From contig NZ_BBYF01000011.1 in the NCBI RefSeq assembly GCF_001894745.1, positions 1 to 64,000 on the forward strand: a DNA stretch of 64,000 nt, given 5' to 3'. Positions within the stretch are counted from its first letter, which is position 1; every line of letters starts with the position of its first letter. Below the pieces are notes generated by a model that was given only the letters and a program-made list of their open reading frames with translations, had not been told where the DNA came from and did no database searches. Positions 18,202 through 26,045 of the stretch are shown piece after piece. This DNA is from Paenibacillus sp. NAIST15-1. GTDB lineage: Bacteria > Bacillota > Bacilli > Paenibacillales > Paenibacillaceae. A program made the position numbers and the translations under genes.

Positions 18202-19251
18202 CTAAGCTTGCAATACGGAGATAAAACGATCCATGAACGCCTCTCCATCTACCTCTACACATACATTTGCGTTTGCCTCCCGGCCGAGGCGATTCTGAAC
18301 GTCGCATACGGTTTGACCGTCGCACAGGTCGCTTCGTGTCTCAACATCCACATAATAGCGATGCGTCTTGACGATACTGGCATCGATCACGATATAGGCA
18401 GCGAGCGGATCGTGCATCGCACACGCTGCTACACCGTTGCGCATTCGATACCGCTCCATGTACTGTGCCGTACATGTACGGACAAAGCCTCCAAGCGGTG
18501 TGGAATCGAGCTTCTCCAAATGCTCGGGACGCAGCAGTGCCTGACGTGTTACGTCCAGACCGACGATGGTCAGGTCAAATCCTGCATGCAGCACCATTTT
18601 GGCCGCTTCTGGGTCAACGTAGATGTTGTATTCCGCCACTGGCGTAACGTTGCCGAACGTCTGCAGCGCGCCTCCCATCATAACGACCCGCTTAACGAGC
18701 TGCGGCAATTCGGGACAGGCCCGCAAGGCAATTGCCAGATTGGTGAGCGGCGCTGTCATAAGAAGTGTCAGCTCACCTGGGCGCTTCTTCGCTTCTTCAA
18801 TGATGAACTGTGCTGCATGCGGCAGCCCTTCCTCCAGCTCCGGCGGACTCATATCGGATAGAGCTCCGCCCAAGCCATCATTTCCGTGCACAGCGTGCTC
18901 GAAGAACGTCGGACGCATCAATGGCTCGTTCGCTCCCGGAATGATCGGAACATTGCGAGTGAATCCATTCCTTGCAGAGGCAGCTTCTTTTTGCTCGGAA
19001 TTCAGCGGAACCTTGTTCGCCTCAACATCCGCGCGTTGCTTGTCCTCATCCAACTGCTGCAGCATGTGTATCACTTTTCGTGTATTTAACGTCGCTTGTG
19101 AGAGTGAGACATTGCCATTCACTGTCGTCACGCCGACAAGCTCCACTTGTTTGCTTTTCCAAACTAACGCTAATGCGAGTGCATCATCTACGCCCGTATC
19201 GACATCCATAATTACGGGCATTCGCTTCGAAGCAGCCGTATCCACAACCAT
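18202..19251 (-). CDS. Inosine/uridine-preferring nucleoside hydrolase
   Basis: 349 residues. The Ca2+/ribose-binding aspartate cluster DVDTGVDDALALALVW is at residues 16-31, followed by GVTTVNGNVSLSQATLNT, VHGNDGLGG, LLMTAPLTNLAIAL, MMGGAL, EYNIYVDPEAAK and the active-site histidine region MHDPLAAYIV. The enzyme frees nucleobases from ribonucleosides. It carries an extra charged segment of about 35 residues (roughly 64-100: QQLDEDKQRADVEANKV...) between the first helix and PIIPGANEPL, absent from typical members. GGAGG precedes the ATG by 8 nt. The gene splits the ABC importer operon between binding protein and permeases. Confidence 0.9.
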   Translation of the reverse strand: MVVDTAASKRMPVIMDVDTGVDDALALALVWKSKQVELVGVTTVNGNVSLSQATLNTRKVIHMLQQLDEDKQRADVEANKVPLNSEQKEAASARNGFTRNVPIIPGANEPLMRPTFFEHAVHGNDGLGGALSDMSPPELEEGLPHAAQFIIEEAKKRPGELTLLMTAPLTNLAIALRACPELPQLVKRVVMMGGALQTFGNVTPVAEYNIYVDPEAAKMVLHAGFDLTIVGLDVTRQALLRPEHLEKLDSTPLGGFVRTCTAQYMERYRMRNGVAACAMHDPLAAYIVIDASIVKTHRYYVDVETRSDLCDGQTVCDVQNRLGREANANVCVEVDGEAFMDRFISVLQA

Positions 19252-19278
19252 GATGCCAACCTCCTGCCTATTGATGAG

Positions 19279-19319
19279 AATAAAAAAGGAGGGTGCGATA
19301 AACGGCAGCCCTCCTCTTC
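19279..19319 (-). terminator. Hairpin between binding-protein and hydrolase genes
   Basis: GGAGGG with CCCTCC plus TGC/GCA around an 8-nt loop; the minus strand continues TTTTTTATTC. It is probably a partial terminator or mRNA 3' end that favours high expression of the binding protein over downstream genes. Confidence 0.65.
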
Positions 19320-19409
19320 ATCGAGGAAGTTCAAAAAGGTACCTTGTCGTCGCGAAGTCGCTCTTAGCCGTTGCAACGTATACGTTTTTGAACATTCACT
19401 ATTTGGACT

Positions 19410-20462
19410 TTACTCGATTTCACGGTTCCAGCGGTCAATCCAACCGCTCATTTCTTTGTTCACTTTACGAAGGTCAAGCGTCTTCAGGTTTTCAACAACT
19501 TCTGGGCCATACGTCAAGCCTTTCGCCTCATCAGCGGTCAGCTTCACTTCTTTGTTCGTTGGCGAATCGACGCGAGCCTTCGCATTCGCTTCTTGTACTT
19601 GCTGACTCAAGTGCCAGTTAATGAACTTTTCTGCCAGCTCTTTATGTTTCGAGCCTTTTACAATGTTGACCGTGTTCAAGAGCGCATATGCGCCTTCCTT
19701 CGGCGTTACGAACTTAGCGGATGGCAGAGCTTCCGTCAAGCTGCCCAAGAAGGTGTCCTGCATTGGTGCAGCCACAACCTCACCTTGCGCGAACATATTA
19801 ACCAAGTCAGCGGACTTGGAGTAATACTTCACGACGCCAGGATTGATTTCTTTCATCGCTTTGAAGGCCGCTTCCGTATCCATATCCTTGCTGCCCGCTA
19901 CCTTCGCCGCAAAATCCATCATCATTGGTCCTGTTGTAATCGTTATGTTAGGCAGGGCAATTTTATTTTTCAATTCAGGCTTCCACAGGTCGCTCCATGA
20001 TTCAATCGGCGTTTTTGCCTCATCGCTGTTCACCGCAAGTCCAAGCTGCGCTACCGTGTGCGCTGGGCCATAGTCTTCGCCGATCGGCGCCTTAGCGATA
20101 TCATACAGCTGCTCGATGTTCGGAATGTTCTTGCGATCAATCTTCTCGAACAAGCCTTCTTCAGCACCCTGCAGTGCATAGTAGTCGGACAAGTAGATCA
20201 GGTCTACCTTCGAGCTGCCTTGACGGACTTTGTTCAAGCGATCCGTGTTGTTGCCGATCTCTGTCACGATCTTAACGTTATACTCTTTCTCGAACGGCTC
20301 GTACACGTTCTTCTTCATCGCATCCTCGGCGAAGCCCCAAGTTGAGATGACCAATTCTGTCGGTGCTTCCTTGCCGCCTTCAGCTGCCTTGTCCCCACCG
20401 CAAGCTGCCAGCAGTGTGCCCATCGAAAGTACGAATGCAAGTGTTAACGCTAATTTTTTCAT
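19410..20462 (-). CDS. ABC importer binding lipoprotein, PotD-like
   Basis: 350 residues. Lipoprotein signal MKKLALTLAFVLSMG with lipobox LLAAC-GG. The mature part is a type II periplasmic-binding protein with TELVISTWGFAEDAMKKNVY, KVRQGSSKVDLIYLSDYYA and PESWSDLWKPELKNKIALPN-like spermidine-binding family features. ATG at 20462 chosen for the signal peptide and AGGGGG upstream; the frame opens earlier at 20486. It follows the purine permease by 67 bp and precedes the nucleoside hydrolase. Ligand unknown; purine or nucleoside suggested by context. Confidence 0.87.
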   Translation of the reverse strand: MKKLALTLAFVLSMGTLLAACGGDKAAEGGKEAPTELVISTWGFAEDAMKKNVYEPFEKEYNVKIVTEIGNNTDRLNKVRQGSSKVDLIYLSDYYALQGAEEGLFEKIDRKNIPNIEQLYDIAKAPIGEDYGPAHTVAQLGLAVNSDEAKTPIESWSDLWKPELKNKIALPNITITTGPMMMDFAAKVAGSKDMDTEAAFKAMKEINPGVVKYYSKSADLVNMFAQGEVVAAPMQDTFLGSLTEALPSAKFVTPKEGAYALLNTVNIVKGSKHKELAEKFINWHLSQQVQEANAKARVDSPTNKEVKLTADEAKGLTYGPEVVENLKTLDLRKVNKEMSGWIDRWNREIE

Positions 20463-20529
20463 GAAGTCCCATCCCCCTGAAGCCATTCTAAGTTGTGTAT
20501 CTCGTGTAGTAAGTGTTCAAAAGTAAACC

Positions 20530-21924
20530 CTAGTGACCGCCCATTGCTACATAGCGGACAATAACCAGTACGAACAGCACCCACATAAGCCAGTGAATCT
20601 TATATTTCTCACCCTTGCCGAATACGTTCGCTACGAACGCCAGCAGGACGTAACCAAGAATACCGAAGGAAATACCGTTCGCAATGCTGTACGTGAACGG
20701 CATGAATGCAATCGTCATAAATGCCGGAATCCCAATAACCAAGTCTTTGAAGTTGATTTCCGTAACGGCTTGCATCATCAATACGCCAACGACGATAAGC
20801 GCTGCTGCTGTAGCTGGGCCTGGAATCAATGCAACTGCAGGAGCCAAGAACAGGGACAACAAGAAGCAGATTCCTGTCGTTACAGACGTAAGTCCTGTGC
20901 GTCCGCCTTCTGCTACACCCGCGGAGCTTTCTACGAATGCAGTCACGGTACTTGTACCAAGTGCCGCACCACCCGCTACCGCAACAGAGTCAACGAACAT
21001 CGCTTTCCCTACACGCTTGTTGCCTTCTTCACGATTTTTCATGAATCCAGCACGGTTGGCTGTACCAACCAATGTTCCGAATGTATCGAACAATTCAACG
21101 AATGTGAACGTTAGGATGATAGATACGATACCCACACCCATGATGCCAGCAAAATCGAACTCGAAGAAGCTCAATTTTGTCAAATCTGGAACCCAGTTTG
21201 CACCTTTCAACGAACTGAAATCGACGCGCCCCATCAAAATCGCAGCGACCGTCGTTCCCAAAATACCGAACAAAATCGCGCCGCGTACGTTCAAAATCAT
21301 AAGGATCGAAATAAGTGCCAAGCCGATGATTGTAAGCAGTACATCAGGATTGGAGAAGCTGCCTAAGCCGAATACTGTTTCAAAACCTTGAAGCGGTGTG
21401 AATGTACCCTTAGGAATATCATTCACGGTCTCAACGGACACGGACAACATCCCGCTATTTTTCAATCCGACAATCGTAATGAACAAGCCGATACCGACTG
21501 TAATCGCATGCTTCAGTGCATCAGGAACTGCTTCAAGCAGCATTTGACGTACATGTGTAATCGTAAGCAGGAAGAAGATAATCCCGGAAATAAATACTGC
21601 CGTCAGTGCCATTTGCCATGTGATCGGATGTTCCGAGCCAGCAGTCGATACGACGACTGTTGCAAAGTAAGCATTCAGCCCCATCCCTGGTGCCAAGGCA
21701 ACCGGGAAATTAACGAAGATCCCCATCGCAATGGTGAAAATACCGCCTGCAATAGCTGTTGCAAGAAATACGGGATACCATTCCATGCCGGTCTTACCGA
21801 AGGCCGTTAGAATGTTCGGATTAACGGCCAAGATGTACGCCATCGCCATAAAGGTCGTAATACCCGCCATAATCTCCGTACTAATTGTCGAACCGTTCTC
21901 CTTGATTTTGAAGAAGCGCTCCAT
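20530..21924 (-). CDS. NCS2-type guanine/hypoxanthine permease (PbuG/PbuO-like)
   Basis: 464-residue membrane protein of the AzgA/PbuG branch of NCS2 transporters. Diagnostic stretches: EIMAGITTFMAMAYILAVNP near the start, FPVALAPGMGLNAYFA, VGIGLFITIVGLKNSG, FVELFDTFGTLVG, and STVTAFVESSAGVAEGGRTG. Imports guanine or hypoxanthine with protons. The ATG at 21924 is preferred because family proteins start here (MERFFKIKENG) and GGGGAGG lies 11 nt before; the open frame continues upstream into the riboswitch leader. First gene under the purine riboswitch. Confidence 0.92.
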   Translation of the reverse strand: MERFFKIKENGSTISTEIMAGITTFMAMAYILAVNPNILTAFGKTGMEWYPVFLATAIAGGIFTIAMGIFVNFPVALAPGMGLNAYFATVVVSTAGSEHPITWQMALTAVFISGIIFFLLTITHVRQMLLEAVPDALKHAITVGIGLFITIVGLKNSGMLSVSVETVNDIPKGTFTPLQGFETVFGLGSFSNPDVLLTIIGLALISILMILNVRGAILFGILGTTVAAILMGRVDFSSLKGANWVPDLTKLSFFEFDFAGIMGVGIVSIILTFTFVELFDTFGTLVGTANRAGFMKNREEGNKRVGKAMFVDSVAVAGGAALGTSTVTAFVESSAGVAEGGRTGLTSVTTGICFLLSLFLAPAVALIPGPATAAALIVVGVLMMQAVTEINFKDLVIGIPAFMTIAFMPFTYSIANGISFGILGYVLLAFVANVFGKGEKYKIHWLMWVLFVLVIVRYVAMGGH

Positions 21925-22004
21925 GTGTATAACATCCTCCCCATGACATCTCATGAATGTGTGTTTACTGCTGCTTCTGTTTCCCCCAGTAACCTGTCTA
22001 AGCA

Positions 22005-22038
22005 CAAAAAAAGAACTCAGGTTGATCTCCCGAGCTCT
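22005..22038 (-). terminator. Riboswitch expression-platform terminator
   Basis: Minus-strand RNA AGAGCUCGGG pairs with CCUGAGUUCU (22029-22038 and 22012-22021) with loop AGATCAA, then seven U. It lies between the aptamer and the permease start, so ligand binding should cause premature termination. Confidence 0.85.
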
Positions 22039-22187
22039 GGCGTGAAAGAAGTGAGGCATTCCCTACTCGCACTGCCCGCTATATGAATGAATAGCAAGTT
22101 CCCATCCTGATATTGCACACAGATTATGGGCAGGCAGAGCGTATAAGACGAATCTTCTAACTAGATTCATCCGGAAAGCCGTTCCTC

Positions 22188-22253
22188 TTCGTAGCCAGAT
22201 CATTTACGGTGATCTCGTAGAAACTCTCAGGCCAATTCCCAAGATTATACGAA
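22188..22253 (-). promoter_or_regulatory. Purine riboswitch aptamer (guanine/hypoxanthine type)
   Basis: Read on the minus strand: P1 TTCGTA/TACGAA, J1/2 TAAT, P2 CTTGGG/CCTGAG with loop AATTGG, J2/3 TTTCTAC, P3 AGATCA/TGATCT with loop CCGTAAA. These are the conserved purine-aptamer parts. The specificity position equivalent to xpt C74 is C, which predicts guanine or hypoxanthine, not adenine. The neighbouring position 73 is G where most members have A. It controls the permease, importer, nucleoside hydrolase and ade operon. Confidence 0.92.
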
Positions 22254-22658
22254 AAAGTTGCGTTATTAGGTTATCTACTCACATTGTATAGGCATTCGGC
22301 AGGGTTGTCAACGCTATTTCCGAACAATAAACAAAATATCTTATAACTCGTTCGTGTTTTGTAGCGAAAACAAATCAATTTCTCCATTACTGAAATCAAC
22401 ATTCTATGATGTCCCAGCATGCTAGAATTACAAAAAAATTTTTCTGGAAAATCACAGTAAAACTATTGAATTAATTCATTATTTTTTATAAAATGGGTTC
22501 ATACATTTTTACCCAGTTTTGAAACTATTATGATTGCTTTTTACAAATGGTATTCGGGTAAACATGTAAATCTAGTATTTTGGAGGTGAGTTTATACGTT
22601 AAAAATGCCAGCTTTGTCAGACTAGACTATACTCTTTTATACCAAGGAGGAATAGCAT
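22253..22658. other. Divergent intergenic region before the subtilisin gene
   Basis: About 400 bp, AT-rich. It must hold the promoters of the riboswitch operon (minus) and the peptidase (plus). A weak plus-strand pair TTGAAT (22466-22471) and TATAAA (22487-22492) has a 15-nt spacer, so it is doubtful. A second strong ribosome-site-like GGAGGTGAG at 22580 precedes only very short frames. No other feature is clear. Confidence 0.4.
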
Positions 22659-25064
22659 TTGGCGAACAAAAACAACAAAAAAGTGCTTTCAATGATCATG
22701 TCGATTGCCATGGCAATCAGCCTGATGTCACCAGCGGTGTCAGCCTATGAAGGCCCCGCGAACAATTCAACCGAGAAGCTGCTCTATTTGCGAACAGGCA
22801 CCGTCGATCTCCAGAATGAAAATGAACACTACGGACTGCAGCATGATGAAGAAAGCACGCAACGCCATTTGTACGTTGTTCAATTCAACGACGTCATCAC
22901 AGATTCCTCCAAACAGCTCTTGCAACAGGCTGGAGCGGAACTCGGAGATTATCTCCCTGACTATGCTTATCTCGTACGCATGAACCCGCAACAAGCCGGC
23001 AACCTCTCCACCAACGATCAGATTTACAGAGTCACCCTCTTTCAGCCAGAATGGAAGAACGGCAACCTCTCCACATCCGAAAACACTTCACCAAGCAACT
23101 ATGTCATCTCAGTATTCAGGGGCAGTGAGGCAGAAGTTGCCCAATCACTTAAGCAGCAAGCCATCCCCGTTACCGATGTGCAAGAAGGCTACATCGAAGC
23201 TGTATTAAGCAACGAATCACTCCCGCTCGTTCTTAATCAACCAGATGTCACCTTCGTCGAATCTAAGCCTAAAGAAGAGATCCTCAACGACTTCGTCACG
23301 AATCAAGTTGGGGCTGCTACGTCGAATGGCGTATGGAGCAAGGGATTGACCGGAAAAGGTCAAGTGGTTACCGTAGCCGACAGCGGCTTGGATTCCGGTA
23401 ATCTAAGCACACTCCATAAAGATTTCGAAGGTCAGCTGCATACGACTCCTGTTCCTAACCCCGAAGGAACATGGAAGGATACGATCGGTCATGGCACACA
23501 TGTAGCCGGTACCGTGCTCGGCACAGGAGCAATGTCCAATGGGAAATATAAAGGCGTTGCCTATGGTGCCAAACTGTTCGCCCAAACAATCGGCTGTGGT
23601 GGTACTTCTATCTGCCCAGGCGACCTGCGCGACTTGTTCGGCTCTGCGAAGCAGCAAGGATCGTTCATCCATACCAACTCCTGGGGCGCCAGCAGCTACA
23701 CCTACAATTCCAACTCTGCTCGCGCTGATGAATATACGTTCAACAATAAAGACTTCACCGTATTGTTCGCCGCAGGGAACGATGGCAGCGGGAACAACAC
23801 CATCAATTCACCTGGCAATGCCAAAAACACCATTACGGTTGGTAATCTTCAAAAAACAAATTCGAATCAAATTGCCCCAACCTCCAGCAGAGGATATGCA
23901 TCAGATGGAAGAGTTAAGCCTGACCTCGTCGTTACTGGTACCTCAATTATTTCCGTTCGTTCTTCAGCCTCAACTAGACCTGCAAATCCAAATCAGTACT
24001 ACACCAACATGACCGGTACCTCCATGGCTACTCCAGCTGTCGCAGGATCGGCAGCCATCGTTCGCCAATTTTATACCGAGAACAAGCACGTAACACCTTC
24101 CTCAGCACTCATCAAAGCGACGCTCATTAATGGAGCTGAAGATGTAGGATATGGATGGATGAGCAGAGAAACAGGATGGGGACGCGTTAACCTCGTGAAT
24201 TCACTCACCCCTACTGACGGAAGAACCAATAGCTTCATCGACAACACCACAGGTATCAAAACAAACGATTCTATCTCCTACCGCGTAAAGGCCGAAGCCG
24301 GCAAACCTCTCAAGATATCTCTTGTCTGGAGCGATTACCAAGGTGCCGTTCAAGCTGGCAAGCAATTGGTCAATGACCTCGATCTTGAAGTAAAAACCCC
24401 AACTGGCGAACTCTACAAAGGCAACTGCTTCGTACAAAATACAGCTAGCACAAGCTGTTCCAATTATGACCACATCAACAACGTGGAAAATGCATATCTT
24501 TCAACTCCAACTACGGGCGAATATACGGTGACCATCAAAGGATACAATGTGCCACAAGGCCCTCAGCCATTTGCATTAGTTGTATCGGGCAATCATTCTT
24601 CTATTCTTGGCCAAGGCCCTGAACAACCAGAACCGGTTGTGCTGAAGGCACCTGAGCAGCTGGCTGTAACGGCAGTCACGTATAATTCAGTAAACCTGAG
24701 TTGGAGCGATCCGAACACAGGAATTCAAGGCCTTACGTACGAAATCTATCAACAACAGCAAAAAATCGGAACCAGCAGTCAAACCAATTATGCTGCAACC
24801 GGTCTGAGTCCAGGCAATACGTATACCTTTACGGTCAGGATCATTGACGGACAAGGCAATGTCTCCCCTCATAGTCAATCCGTAACGGCTAATCTCCCAA
24901 ATCCGGAGGGGAATACAGATCCATGGCAGGCAGGTAAGGCATACAAGGCAGGCGATCTTGTCTCCTATAATGGTGTGATTTATAAGTGTGTGCAACCACA
25001 TACATCTCTGACTGGCTGGGAGCCTTCGAATGTACCAGCACTCTGGTCTCCTGTACAGAAATAG
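22659..25064 (+). CDS. Secreted S8 subtilisin-like peptidase with FN3 and CBM5/12
   Basis: 801 residues from a TTG start with AAGGAGG 8 nt upstream. Order: signal peptide (residues 1-29, hydrophobic MIMSIAMAISLMSPAVSA), a long N-terminal propeptide-like part, catalytic domain with Asp241 (VVTVADSGLD), His278 (GHGTHVAGTV) and Ser455 (GTSMATPAVAG), a jelly-roll P-like domain after residue 520 as in Kp-43-type proteases, a fibronectin type III domain (about 665-745, LSWSDPNTGIQGLTYEIYQ) and a C-terminal chitin-binding CBM5/12 (about 755-801, WQAGKAYKAGDLVSYNG with WEPS). It should digest extracellular protein bound to chitin or other polymer. It is monocistronic. The catalytic triad is complete. 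Confidence 0.9.
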   Translation: MANKNNKKVLSMIMSIAMAISLMSPAVSAYEGPANNSTEKLLYLRTGTVDLQNENEHYGLQHDEESTQRHLYVVQFNDVITDSSKQLLQQAGAELGDYLPDYAYLVRMNPQQAGNLSTNDQIYRVTLFQPEWKNGNLSTSENTSPSNYVISVFRGSEAEVAQSLKQQAIPVTDVQEGYIEAVLSNESLPLVLNQPDVTFVESKPKEEILNDFVTNQVGAATSNGVWSKGLTGKGQVVTVADSGLDSGNLSTLHKDFEGQLHTTPVPNPEGTWKDTIGHGTHVAGTVLGTGAMSNGKYKGVAYGAKLFAQTIGCGGTSICPGDLRDLFGSAKQQGSFIHTNSWGASSYTYNSNSARADEYTFNNKDFTVLFAAGNDGSGNNTINSPGNAKNTITVGNLQKTNSNQIAPTSSRGYASDGRVKPDLVVTGTSIISVRSSASTRPANPNQYYTNMTGTSMATPAVAGSAAIVRQFYTENKHVTPSSALIKATLINGAEDVGYGWMSRETGWGRVNLVNSLTPTDGRTNSFIDNTTGIKTNDSISYRVKAEAGKPLKISLVWSDYQGAVQAGKQLVNDLDLEVKTPTGELYKGNCFVQNTASTSCSNYDHINNVENAYLSTPTTGEYTVTIKGYNVPQGPQPFALVVSGNHSSILGQGPEQPEPVVLKAPEQLAVTAVTYNSVNLSWSDPNTGIQGLTYEIYQQQQKIGTSSQTNYAATGLSPGNTYTFTVRIIDGQGNVSPHSQSVTANLPNPEGNTDPWQAGKAYKAGDLVSYNGVIYKCVQPHTSLTGWEPSNVPALWSPVQK

Positions 25065-25078
25065 GTAGCCGCCTCATC

Positions 25079-25158
25079 ACTAACGAAGGAAAGTGAACCC
25101 TATATCAATACCGTAACGCAAAAAGGTTATACCGCGGTTAAACGCGGTATAACCTTTA
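25079..25158. repeat. Hairpin repeat copy 1 (possible bidirectional terminator)
   Basis: Perfect 15-bp stem: 25122-25136 with 25143-25157 around loop GTTAAA. The same unit with flanks lies at 25950-26022 with one compensatory base-pair change. It lies between the convergent subtilisin gene and the small membrane protein gene. The T-run is on the minus-strand side (TTTTTGCG). Confidence 0.75.
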
Positions 25159-25257
25159 CTATTTCCTCAGAAATTAAAAGCTAAATTGTAAATCCATATG
25201 TGAACTCGTAATAAATAATCGGAAACTAGTAGATGTTAAGGGTGCCCTTAGAACTTT

Positions 25258-25704
25258 TTATTCACTTCTAGGATTGACGGAATCTCGCTTGCTTGCACCC
25301 ATTAAGATATCAATAGTAGAAATAATGATTGCAAAAACAACCTCGGCAACAAAAGAGATACGAATCGAAGACATATATTCATCTATCGTGTGAACAGCAG
25401 TAAAGTTAAGTACAACTCGCAGTATAAATTCATGCAGTCTTCGAAAATTGCGCCCTACTATAGAGCAATTAATCTTAATAAACATGAGAACAATTGTAAC
25501 AACGGCATCTGAAATCAGTGACAATCCATAAAACAATAGTATTGACTTCCATGAATCATATTCGATCCCTAAGATTTCAAAAATGCCGACATTGAAAAAA
25601 AATAACACTATTATTGATGTGATCACTGCAAATAACAACAATAGGCTCACAAGAGAAATAGGGATTATTTTCTTCATCATTTCTCTAATTTGTTTCTTGA
25701 ACAT
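25258..25704 (-). CDS. Small membrane protein, possibly YrvL-like
   Basis: 148 residues with about four membrane segments: residues 12-36, 50-75, about 88-105 and 115-135. The stretch FEILGIEYDSWKSILLFYG resembles the YrvL-type small membrane protein family of bacilli, but this is a weak match by eye and no function is assigned. No good ribosome site is seen before the ATG at 25704 or the internal ATGs at 25680/25677, so the start and expression are uncertain. The segment is AT-richer than its neighbours and is bracketed by two copies of a hairpin repeat, which may mark an insertion. Confidence 0.55.
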   Translation of the reverse strand: MFKKQIREMMKKIIPISLVSLLLLFAVITSIIVLFFFNVGIFEILGIEYDSWKSILLFYGLSLISDAVVTIVLMFIKINCSIVGRNFRRLHEFILRVVLNFTAVHTIDEYMSSIRISFVAEVVFAIIISTIDILMGASKRDSVNPRSE

Positions 25705-25949
25705 CTAGTGCCTATGATAAGTTCTCCGATTGTTCTGGTGATCACTACATCCAAAGTTATCCCTCCAAACCGCCCTAATTCACTTCCTATATTTTACTAT
25801 AGCATGGAAAACGTGTGAATTATTGAAAGATACAATGAACGCACTCAAACACTTTATTTCTCCTCTGATGGTTTTGGTAACAAGCATAATAAATACTCCC
25901 TTCCATTTGCTAAACAACTCAAATAAAAAGAGAATTTCGTTCGCCGCTA

Positions 25950-26022
25950 ATGAAGGAAGTCACCTAATTTCAATGCCGTAACGCAAAAAGGCTATACCGC
26001 GGTTAAACGCGGTATAGCCTTT
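25950..26022. repeat. Hairpin repeat copy 2 (guaA terminator)
   Basis: Perfect 15-bp stem: 25987-26001 with 26008-26022 around loop GTTAAA. Compared with copy 1, a T-A pair is replaced by C-G (GGTTATA versus GGCTATA with matching change in the other arm). On the minus strand it follows the guaA stop by about 25 bp and ends in TTTTTGCG. Confidence 0.8.
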
Positions 26023-26045
26023 AAATTGTTAAGATTCGAATGGAA

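Noticed and set aside
18623..19621. 332-codon plus-strand frame opposite the nucleoside hydrolase and beyond
   Set aside because: It overlaps two confident genes on the other strand, is Ser/Cys-rich and lacks a ribosome site.
20684..21391. 235-codon plus-strand frame opposite the purine permease
   Set aside because: Antisense mirror of a membrane protein gene (Thr/Ala/Pro/Asn repeats), not a gene.
22586..22760. Short GTG frame with GGAGGTGAG upstream of the subtilisin gene
   Set aside because: It overlaps the signal peptide region of the subtilisin in another frame and encodes no plausible peptide; the GGAGGTGAG may be chance or a leader remnant.
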